Assembly: GCA_964564695.1 (NCBI GenBank)
Contig: CAZMCC010000068.1
Coordinates: forward strand, 1-21,866
Origin: CAZMCC01 sp964564695
Lineage (GTDB): Bacteria > Planctomycetota > Phycisphaerae > Phycisphaerales > UBA1924
Length of the DNA stretch: 21,866 nt
Direction: 5' to 3'
Shown here: piece after piece, positions 1 through 5,316 of the stretch
How positions within the stretch are numbered: the first letter of the stretch is position 1
How the letters are laid out: every line of letters begins with the position of its first letter
Notes under the pieces: generated by a model
What the model was told of the DNA's origin: nothing
What the model saw: the letters and a program-made list of their open reading frames with translations, nothing else
Database searches by the model: none
Program-made: the position numbers and the translations under genes

Positions 1-634
1 CGGACACAGGCGGGACGCCTGTGCCACCAGTGTCGGGCTTCGTGAGCACGCCGGAGGCGAGGTACTCGAGGTTCACCTGGTGGACGATGCCGGTGGCGGG
101 CGGCACGCAGGTGAAGTTGTTGAGCGATTGCTGGCCCCACTTGAGGAACTCGTACCGCTCGTTGTTGCGCTCGAACTCGCGCTGGGCGTTGATGGTGAGG
201 GCGGTGCCCAATGACGTGGGGGGGCCGAAGGCGTCGACCTGTACGCTGTGGTCGATGACGAGGTCGCACTTGACGAGAGGGTTGATGAGCTTGGGGTCGC
301 CGCCGAGCTTCTTCATGGCGTCGCGCATGGCCGCGAGGTCGACGACGCACGGGACGCCGGTGAAGTCCTGCAGCACCACCCGGCCGGGCATGAAGGGGAA
401 CTCTTCCTTGACCGGGGCCTTGGCGTTCCAGTTCGCCATGCCGGCGACATCGTCCTGGGTGACGATGAAGCCGTCGACGTTGCGGAGCATGGCTTCGAGG
501 AGGACCTTGATGGAGAAGGGGAGCTTGTCGACGTGGCCGATCTTCTGGTCCTTGAGCGCGGCGAGGGAGAAGTAGGTGTAGGTGCCGTGCTTGGTGGTGA
601 GGGTCTTGCGGGAGTTGAAGGGGCTGGACGGCAT
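1..634 (-). CDS. acnA: Aconitate hydratase (AcnA/IRP1-type), 5' part only
   Basis: The gene encodes an aconitase that isomerises citrate and isocitrate in the TCA cycle. About 211 N-terminal residues are visible; the gene runs off the left edge. The start matches AcnA: SSPFNSRKTLTT, then LPFSIKVLLEAMLRN, GRVVLQDFTGVPCVVDLAAMRDA, then DHSVQVDAFG and NNERYEFLKWGQQ, all recognisable blocks of the family's first domain. The ATG at 634 is chosen because AGGAG lies six bases upstream. The [4Fe-4S] cysteines lie beyond the window. One oddity stands out: just after NLEYLASGVLTKPD, before the expected PDTLVGTDSHT block, the frame reads TGGTGVPPVS, encoded by a short palindrome that looks like an inserted dispersed repeat (separate entry). 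The reading frame is open up to the edge. AcnA rather than AcnB is clear from the N-terminal motifs. Confidence 0.9.
   Translation of the reverse strand, partial: MPSSPFNSRKTLTTKHGTYTYFSLAALKDQKIGHVDKLPFSIKVLLEAMLRNVDGFIVTQDDVAGMANWNAKAPVKEEFPFMPGRVVLQDFTGVPCVVDLAAMRDAMKKLGGDPKLINPLVKCDLVIDHSVQVDAFGPPTSLGTALTINAQREFERNNERYEFLKWGQQSLNNFTCVPPATGIVHQVNLEYLASGVLTKPDTGGTGVPPVS
5..23. repeat. Palindromic element inside acnA
   Basis: Perfect inverted repeat CACAGGCG / CGCCTGTG around GGA. It is translated in acnA as part of TGGTGVPPVS at a point where aconitases normally go straight into the PDTLVGTDSHT region. From memory, very similar palindromes are dispersed in planctomycete genomes; that was not checked here. 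Confidence 0.6.
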
Positions 635-676
635 GGGGAGCTCCTAGGCGGACGGGGATGCGTGCGATCCGCATCA

Positions 677-682
677 AGAATA
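677..682 (-). promoter_or_regulatory. Candidate -10 box for acnA
   Basis: TATTCT on the minus strand lies 43 bases before the acnA ATG. A weak -35-like TTCGAT lies 17 bases further upstream. The predicted leader is about 36 nt and contains the AGGAG ribosome site. This is consensus matching only. Confidence 0.3.
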
Positions 683-708
683 CGGAGCGGGGGGCATGAA
701 TCGAATCA

Positions 709-728
709 ATCGAAAGCGTGATTTCGAT
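709..728. repeat. Inverted repeat between the nucleotidyltransferase gene and acnA
   Basis: ATCGAAA and TTTCGAT form a perfect 7-bp stem with a 6-base loop, in an unusually AT-rich stretch. It follows the nucleotidyltransferase stop and precedes acnA. There is no T-run, so a weak terminator and an operator for acnA are both possible. Confidence 0.35.
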
Positions 729-760
729 AATCAGTATTTATCGTTGAGAACCAGTCGCAT

Positions 761-1324
761 TCATCCAATGCCGAGGCGTTGTTTCGTCACCGCCCACTGC
801 TCGGTGACGGCAAGCTTCGGCACCCAGGACTCGATGTAGTCCACGTCGATTTGGTCGGCGCTGACCCGGAACATGCTGGCGATGTCACGCAGGTGCTTGT
901 CGGAGCCGCCCTCGCGGAAGAACATCAGCTTGCTCAGAATCACATCTTCAGGAGCCGACACGCATACCGGGTGGCCGTCGACGTCGAGGGTTATTGCCCG
1001 CTCGAAGCGTGTGGCGTTGTGGGGAGTTTCGCGTGGAACGATCATGTCGGCCTTGAGCGCCGAGCCGATGCGGATGATGTTGAACATACCGCAGACGCTC
1101 ATCGCCTGGTACATCGAGTCAGGCTCGAAGTAATAGTCGGGTTCGTGGAACGCCTCGCGCAGCGCGAGGGCGTCGATATGGCGCAGATCGGCGACAATGT
1201 CCACGTCCTGCGTCGTCCGGACCTCGCCGTACATCATCGACGCCATCGAGCCTGTCACGAAGTACCTTGCTCCGCTGGCGTTGAGAACGTCGGACACGGC
1301 GACCATGAGTTCGTCCGGATTCAC
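761..1324 (-). CDS. Nucleotidyltransferase-fold protein of unknown target
   Basis: A 187-residue protein with the nucleotidyltransferase signature G25-S26, then R36-T37-T38-x-D40-x-D42, and a third acidic residue at D93 (LKADMIVP), so the metal-binding triad appears intact. This pattern is shared by small stand-alone nucleotidyltransferases, including AbiEii-like toxins and DUF6036-type proteins; I cannot say which group it belongs to, and the substrate is unknown. The GTG start at 1324 overlaps the stop of the preceding small helical gene (GTGA), so the two are translationally coupled. It is the last gene of an apparent four-gene operon headed by a TetR regulator. The second half (PVCVSAPEDVILSKLMFFREGGSDKHLRDIASMF) matches the helical region that follows the catalytic core in such proteins. 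The fold is fairly sure; the function is not. Confidence 0.75.
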   Translation of the reverse strand: MNPDELMVAVSDVLNASGARYFVTGSMASMMYGEVRTTQDVDIVADLRHIDALALREAFHEPDYYFEPDSMYQAMSVCGMFNIIRIGSALKADMIVPRETPHNATRFERAITLDVDGHPVCVSAPEDVILSKLMFFREGGSDKHLRDIASMFRVSADQIDVDYIESWVPKLAVTEQWAVTKQRLGIG

Positions 1325-1548
1325 GCGGCCGCCCCGGGCCAGTCGGGCCCGCGCATTCGTCGAAGCACTTCAGCATTGATTTGTGCTTCCGGCCAGTCCG
1401 GATGGCTGTGCCGAACACCGGCTTCGACGATCTTGCGACAGGACTGGTACAGCCCCGCCAGCACTTTCATCTTGCGCGTTGGTGTCATGCCGCGGTAGAT
1501 CTTCGCGCTGACATCGTCAATGACTTCAATCCGGCGTGGATCGATCAC
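1321..1548 (-). CDS. Small helical partner protein of the nucleotidyltransferase
   Basis: About 75 residues if it starts at the GTG at 1548 (VIDPRRIEVIDD...). The frame stays open to an ATG at 1665, but that longer version would overlap the zinc-ribbon gene by 140 bases and would add a low-complexity N-terminus. The core, RGMTPTRKMKVLAGLYQS followed by AGVRHSHPDWPEAQINAEVLRRM, is predicted to be two or three amphipathic helices. It resembles small proteins I recall next to nucleotidyltransferase genes in planctomycetes and other bacteria; this was not verified. There is no obvious Shine-Dalgarno site; the start lies inside the end of the upstream gene, so translation probably depends on reinitiation. 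The stop overlaps the start of the nucleotidyltransferase. A regulatory or antitoxin-like role is only an inference. Confidence 0.6.
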   Translation of the reverse strand: MIDPRRIEVIDDVSAKIYRGMTPTRKMKVLAGLYQSCRKIVEAGVRHSHPDWPEAQINAEVLRRMRGPDWPGAAA

Positions 1549-1816
1549 TTGCAATCGTACGCGACTCGCCGTTGCTGGTGTTGCGGTGCCCGCACTCTGG
1601 GCAGGTAAGCCCCGAGTCGCCCGCAGTTTGACGTACGCCCCGGAGGTCGTATCCGCAAGATTCACAGCCGCCAGTGTGCGCCTGCGGCAGCCGACGGGCG
1701 ATCACCCAGTAGAGTCCCAACGAGCCGGCAACGATCAGCGCCAACGTAATCAGTACGTTGACCGCGACAAGGCCGTCGTCGCCGGCGGCAAGCGTGACTA
1801 ACAGCCGATCGAGCAC
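1526..1816 (-). CDS. Small membrane-anchored zinc-ribbon protein
   Basis: A 96-residue protein with one hydrophobic segment (about residues 16-39, GLVAVNVLITLALIVAGSLG) followed by a two-knuckle zinc ribbon: C51-x2-C54-GYDLRG and C72-x2-C75-G. The CxxCGYDLRG...CPECG arrangement is familiar from many small planctomycete proteins of unknown role. The GTG at 1816 is preceded by GGAG (GGGGGAGTGAGGC) and lies only three bases after the tetR stop, which argues for co-transcription. The C-terminal tail after the ribbon is polar and overlaps the next gene by 23 bases. Function unknown; the ribbon may bind protein or nucleic acid on the cytoplasmic face. Confidence 0.65.
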   Translation of the reverse strand: MLDRLLVTLAAGDDGLVAVNVLITLALIVAGSLGLYWVIARRLPQAHTGGCESCGYDLRGVRQTAGDSGLTCPECGHRNTSNGESRTIASDRSTPD

Positions 1817-1819
1817 GCC

Positions 1820-2428
1820 TCACTCCCCCTTGTACCGCTCCCCGAGCATGAGCTGCCCCAGCAGCTCATGGATGTGCAATCCCTGCTTGTCGACGCCGTG
1901 GCCGGAGACGCCCATCGCGCTCAGCACGCCGTAGCCCAGGCCGAGGTGGATAAGGGCCCAGGCGGTGATCTCGGGGCTGAAGCGCTTGGAGACCTGGCCG
2001 CTCTCCTGGGCCTTGTACACCTCGGCGGCGAGGAAGGCGTGGAGCGTGCCGATGTGCTTCGACAGGGCTTCCTGGATCTTCTGGTCCTCGACCTCGGTCA
2101 TCGCCTGCACGATGACGCGGTACACACCCTTGCCCCGGTTGGCCACCATCGGGTTGGCGCGGAGCAGGCGCTTGATGCGCTCGGCGGGCTCGGGGGCGCT
2201 GGCGAGCTCCTCCTCCCACAGCGAGATCGTGTCGGCGCTCGTCCGCTCGATCAGCGCGATGAAGAGGTCACGCTTCGACTCGAAGTGGCGATAGATGATC
2301 GGTTCGGTGACGCCGGCGGCGCGGGCGATCTGGCTCGTCGTCGCGCCGGCATACCCGTGCGCGGCGAAGAGCTTCGCGGCCGTGTCGAGCAGTTGTTCAC
2401 GCCGCTTCGCGGCAGGGAGCCGTCCCAT
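1820..2428 (-). CDS. TetR/AcrR-family transcriptional regulator
   Basis: A 202-residue one-component regulator. The N-terminal helix-turn-helix spans roughly residues 10-55: REQLLDTAAKLFAAHGYAGATTS, then the recognition helix region AGVTEPIIYRHFESKRDLF. This is the standard TetR pattern with the YRHF/K motif. The remainder is the helical ligand-binding and dimerisation domain, which does not reveal the ligand. The ATG at 2428 is chosen over an in-frame upstream start at 2470 because GGAGGTGA lies seven bases before it and the protein then begins at the usual distance from the HTH. It heads an apparent operon with the zinc-ribbon, small helical and nucleotidyltransferase genes. It probably represses its own promoter, where a partly palindromic sequence overlaps the -10 box. 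Confidence 0.9.
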   Translation of the reverse strand: MGRLPAAKRREQLLDTAAKLFAAHGYAGATTSQIARAAGVTEPIIYRHFESKRDLFIALIERTSADTISLWEEELASAPEPAERIKRLLRANPMVANRGKGVYRVIVQAMTEVEDQKIQEALSKHIGTLHAFLAAEVYKAQESGQVSKRFSPEITAWALIHLGLGYGVLSAMGVSGHGVDKQGLHIHELLGQLMLGERYKGE

Positions 2429-2488
2429 CCGATTGTCACCTCCGCGGCACCACTCGCGGCACGCAAGCAATCACCCCTACGAAAAGCT

Positions 2489-2517
2489 AGTGTACGCTCA
2501 CATTGGGGGGGCCCCAA
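2489..2517 (-). promoter_or_regulatory. Candidate tetR operon promoter and operator
   Basis: On the minus strand TTGGGG (2517-2512) and TACACT (2494-2489) are separated by exactly 17 bases. The -10 lies inside AATGTGAGCGTACACT, an imperfect dyad matching at 10 of 16 positions, which would suit TetR autorepression. The spacer contains a run of seven C. Confidence 0.4.
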
Positions 2518-2584
2518 GAGGGTGCTTCAAAAAACTCTCGATTTGTCGCCAGATCCCGGGCCGATCCCCGCACATCCCCGCCGA

Positions 2585-2884
2585 TCACCCCCCGTTCGAC
2601 GCCCCGCCGACCCCGCCGCGCCCGCTTGCCGGCGGCGGAACCGGGTCAACGCCGTGGCCGCCCAGGGGGTGGCAGCGGGCGAACCGGCGTGCGGCCAGGG
2701 CGAGCCCGCGGACGGCACCGTGGCCCCGAAACGCCTCGATGGCGTACTCGCTGCAGGTCGGATGGAAACGGCACCGGCCACCGAGGACGCTCGCGAGGGT
2801 GTACTGGTACGCCCGGACGAGGCCGACGCACACGCGCGCGATCGGGCCGAGGGTGGTGGTGGTAGTGGGGGTGGGGGGGGTCAC
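2585..2884 (-). CDS. yidD: Membrane protein insertion efficiency factor YidD
   Basis: A 99-residue protein. YidD family proteins help membrane protein insertion together with YidC. The diagnostic block LVRAYQYTLASVLGGRCRFHPTCSEYAIEAF is present, including the conserved CRFxPTCSxYA motif, followed by RRFARCHPLGGHGVDPVPP. The start is a GTG at 2884 whose last bases form the rnpA stop (GTGA), giving a 4-base overlap and translational coupling. The N-terminus is a low-complexity Thr/Pro stretch (TPPTPTTTTT) encoded by C-runs. Ordinarily yidC follows; here the next gene downstream is the tetR operon on the same strand, so the usual cluster is broken. Confidence 0.9.
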   Translation of the reverse strand: MTPPTPTTTTTLGPIARVCVGLVRAYQYTLASVLGGRCRFHPTCSEYAIEAFRGHGAVRGLALAARRFARCHPLGGHGVDPVPPPASGRGGVGGASNGG

Positions 2885-3282
2885 GGGCGTGCCTCGCCGT
2901 GGCGACGGCGCCGGATGGAGTCGATGTGCCCGGCCGCCCCGTTGAGCTCGGTCCGCACGGCTTCGAGCGTGTCGCCCGGCGGGCGCAGCGGGCCGCGGAC
3001 GCTCACGACGAAGTCGAGCCCCTGGGGCAGGGAATGCTGGTCCAGTCGGAACGCCTCGCGGATGAGGCGTTTCACGCGGTTGCGCTCCACGGCCCCGCCG
3101 ACAACGCGCCCGACCGAAAGCCCGAGGCGCGAGTGCGCGAGGCCGTTGACTCGGCCGAACACGATCATCGTCCCGCCCAGGCGCACGGCCCGCATCCGGG
3201 CCGCGTACGCGCGTTGGAAGTCCAGCGCGTGCGTCAGGCGGCGGGAACGCGGGAACGTGAGGCGGGGGGCTGAGGCGGGCAC
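2881..3282 (-). CDS. rnpA: Ribonuclease P protein component
   Basis: A 133-residue protein subunit of RNase P, which assists the catalytic RNA in cutting tRNA 5' leaders. The RNR motif appears at about residues 67-79 as RNRVKRLIREAFR, preceded by LGLSVGRVVGGAVE, as in the family. The start codon is the GTG at 3282; it has no Shine-Dalgarno site, but TACGAT lies exactly six bases upstream, so a leaderless mRNA beginning at the G of GTG is plausible. rpmH, its usual upstream neighbour, is absent: the adjacent gene is a divergent FAD oxidoreductase only 73 bases away. yidD follows with overlap. Confidence 0.92.
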   Translation of the reverse strand: MPASAPRLTFPRSRRLTHALDFQRAYAARMRAVRLGGTMIVFGRVNGLAHSRLGLSVGRVVGGAVERNRVKRLIREAFRLDQHSLPQGLDFVVSVRGPLRPPGDTLEAVRTELNGAAGHIDSIRRRRHGEARP

Positions 3283-3288
3283 GAGCTA

Positions 3289-3294
3289 ATCGTA
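3289..3294 (-). promoter_or_regulatory. Candidate leaderless -10 box for rnpA
   Basis: TACGAT, six bases before the GTG start, which would place +1 on the start codon itself. No -35 resembling TTGACA is visible. Confidence 0.45.
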
Positions 3295-3343
3295 GTGGGC
3301 CCAGTCCGCCGCCTGCTCTGCGGTTGTTCCGAGCCCCGGCGCA

Positions 3344-3349
3344 TACGCT
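3344..3349 (+). promoter_or_regulatory. Candidate leaderless -10 box for the FAD oxidoreductase
   Basis: TACGCT, six bases before the ATG at 3356; there is no Shine-Dalgarno site between the two. It diverges from the rnpA box about 50 bases away. Confidence 0.45.
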
Positions 3350-3355
3350 CGCGGC

Positions 3356-4504
3356 ATGCCATCTTCTGTAGCGGTGATCGGGGCGGGAATCGCCGGGGCG
3401 GCGGCCGCCCGCGTGCTGGTCGAGGCCGGACACGCCGTGCGAGTCTTTGACAAGGGTCGTGCCCCGGGCGGTCGCGCGTCGACGCGCTGGTACGACCAGC
3501 GCCAGTTCGACCACGGCTGCCCGATGTTCGCGGCCCGGTCGCCGGAGTTCGTGCAGGCGGTCGAGCGGTGGGTGAAGCAGGGGGTGGCAGTGGCGGTACC
3601 GGCGGACGCGCCGGCGGGGGGCGAGCGCATGTACAGCGGAACGCCGGGAATGGGCGCCGTCGCGGCCCACCTTGTGCGCGGTCTGAGCGTGCGCTGCGGC
3701 GTGGGGCCTGGCGGGGGCGAGGTCTGGCGGATCTCGCGCGACGGCGTGCGCTGGCGCCTGTACGACAAGTTTGAAACGAATCTCGAGCCGGGTTTCGATG
3801 CGGTCGTGGTCGCGACGCCGTCCCAGCAGGCGGCGACGCTGCTGGCGTTCATGCCGCCCCTGGCGGAGCGGATGAAGCAGATCACGATGACGCCGACGTG
3901 GACGTTGATGGTGGAGTTTGCCGGTGGGGAAGCGGGGAGTGGGGGCGCTGGGTGCCCCGGCGGAGCTTTGTCCGCCGGGTCCGGATCTCCTCCGGTCATC
4001 AACCTCTCGTCCGGCCCGCTCACGCAGATCATCCTTGACAGCGCCAAGCGGCCCGGTCCGGCCCGCTGCGCCTGGGTCGCGCACGCGACCGAAGCCTGGA
4101 CTCGCGAACACCTCGAACTGCAGGCCGAGCAGGCCGTGCCGCTGCTGGTCGCGGCGTTCCGCGACGCCGCTGCGCGCGCGGAGCCCGGTTCGGCCCTGGC
4201 GAGCGTCGGCGCGGGAGAGCCGACTTTCAGCAAGGCTCACCGCTGGCGCTACGCCCGCGTCGCCGAGGCCGACCCGCAGCCCTTCGCCATCGACTTCGAG
4301 CGGCGCATCGGCGCGTGCGGCGACATTTTCACGGCCGCCACCTCCGAGGCCCCGCCGCGGTTCGGGACGATCGAGAGCGCGTTCCTTAGCGGCATGACGC
4401 TGGGGCAGGAGATGGCTCGGGCGCTGCGCGAGTTTGCGCAGCGGGCGCAGGAGCCGGCAGCACCGGCTCCCCGGCCGCCCGCGGCCCCCTCCGTGGGGGA
4501 GTGA
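3356..4504 (+). CDS. FAD/NAD(P)-binding amine-oxidase-like (renalase-type) oxidoreductase
   Basis: A 382-residue flavoprotein. The N-terminal dinucleotide-binding motif GAGIAGAAAARVL lies at residues 9-21, and the acidic strand end plus FDKGRAPGGRASTR (31-44) is the FAD pyrophosphate-binding segment typical of renalase-like proteins. The C-terminal FAD contact is recognisable in CGDIFTAATSEAPPRFGTIESAFLSG. The substrate is unknown; relatives oxidise reduced pyridine nucleotides or amines. The predicted length is slightly above the family norm, partly from an internal stretch GCPGGALSAG at about residues 199-208 that is encoded by a palindromic repeat also found between genes at 17442, and partly from a proline/alanine-rich C-terminal tail. 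The start at 3356 begins directly before the Rossmann strand. Confidence 0.85.
   Translation: MPSSVAVIGAGIAGAAAARVLVEAGHAVRVFDKGRAPGGRASTRWYDQRQFDHGCPMFAARSPEFVQAVERWVKQGVAVAVPADAPAGGERMYSGTPGMGAVAAHLVRGLSVRCGVGPGGGEVWRISRDGVRWRLYDKFETNLEPGFDAVVVATPSQQAATLLAFMPPLAERMKQITMTPTWTLMVEFAGGEAGSGGAGCPGGALSAGSGSPPVINLSSGPLTQIILDSAKRPGPARCAWVAHATEAWTREHLELQAEQAVPLLVAAFRDAAARAEPGSALASVGAGEPTFSKAHRWRYARVAEADPQPFAIDFERRIGACGDIFTAATSEAPPRFGTIESAFLSGMTLGQEMARALREFAQRAQEPAAPAPRPPAAPSVGE
3950..3979 (+). repeat. 30-bp palindromic repeat, copy 1 (inside a gene)
   Basis: Identical over 30 bases to the sequence at 17442-17471. It contains the perfect 9-bp stem CCCGGCGGA / TCCGCCGGG around GCTTTG. It is read in frame within the FAD oxidoreductase, giving GCPGGALSAG in a glycine-rich loop. 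Confidence 0.85.
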
Positions 4505-4592
4505 CGCCCGCCCGAGCTGGCCGGCGTCCTTCGATCGAGAGTCCGCACCGCCGCCGGCGTCGTACTTCCGACGCACCTGCTGCGCGGGAGTG

Positions 4593-5276
4593 ATGGCGCC
4601 GCGTTGGGGTGGTGGGGCGGGCGCACGGACCGCCTGCCTGTCGAACCAGCACCAGCTCGCGATGGCCTCCCGCCTGTACATGGACGACCACAACGGCGGG
4701 ATGTTCCACCACCACGAGGGCTGGGTGCTCGACGACGGCACGCCGGTGCCCGGCTCGCCCGAGGCGTGCTCGGGCGGGGGCATGGGGAATTCCGAGGCGG
4801 AGCCGCCGTGGGCGATCTTCTTTCAGCCGTACAGGGACGGGCGCGGGGCGTGCTTCTGCCCGAGCGACTCGTCGCCGCGGTCGCAGCATTTGTCGCGCAC
4901 GCTGGAGGAGTACAACGGGGCGATCGAGAGCGTGGACGAGCAGCTGCCGCCCGACAGCGAGCTGGCTGTGGCGGAGCGCGAGGGGCTGAATCTGCACAGC
5001 TCCCTGCTGAATTCGGTGTTCACGCACAAGTCGGCGCGGTACGCCGTGGAGCGGGCCCTGCCGGGGTTCGCGACCGATGCGCTCGCGAGCGTGGCGGTCA
5101 ACGAGAACCTGATCGTGTTCGGCGAGCGCAACAGCGAGGCGATGAACGCGTCCGACGACGAGGCGTACGGGTCGATCGGCCAGGACGACTTCGACGCGTG
5201 GGTGGGGGAGGGGGCGCTGGTGCGGTGGGGGGCCGAGGCGGGGTCGTACGCCCCGTACGCCTGGACGCACAAGTAG
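4593..5276 (+). pseudogene. Remnant of a planctomycete pseudopilin-like (H-X9-DG) protein
   Basis: The frame encodes about 227 residues that look like the middle of a large planctomycete family of prepilin-type proteins: LSNQHQLAMASRLYMDDHNGG, HHHEGWVLDDG, PWAIFFQPY, CPSD, LNSVFTHKSARYA and FGERNSEAMN. Full members begin with an N-terminal FTLIELLVVIAII methylation segment before the CLSN motif and end with RHxxxANYVYxDGHV. Here the segment before CLSN is only a glycine-rich stretch (MAPRWGGGAGARTA) with no hydrophobic helix, and the frame stops after SYAPYAWTHK, before the H-X9-DG block. No matching pieces were found in other frames nearby. The frame is intact between these points, so it may still be expressed, but as a soluble fragment. 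The ATG at 4593 is arbitrary; the frame is open further upstream into the preceding gene. Confidence 0.55.
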
Positions 5277-5316
5277 GCGGCTTTCACCCGCCCGCCTCAC
5301 CTACCCTCCCCGTCCC

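Noticed and set aside
761..1324. Naming the nucleotidyltransferase as an AbiEii abortive-infection toxin
   Set aside because: The signature GS-x9-RTTxDxD is shared by several nucleotidyltransferase groups and its partner does not look like the winged-helix AbiEi antitoxin.
3283..3355. A hidden rpmH gene upstream of rnpA
   Set aside because: The gap is only 73 bases and no frame there encodes the basic MKRTxQPS-like start; the gene must be elsewhere.
2585..4783. A 732-codon open frame on the minus strand
   Set aside because: Only its last 100 codons (from 2884) are YidD; the rest lies antisense to the FAD oxidoreductase and across rnpA and is Arg/Pro-rich, as expected of a shadow frame in GC-rich DNA.
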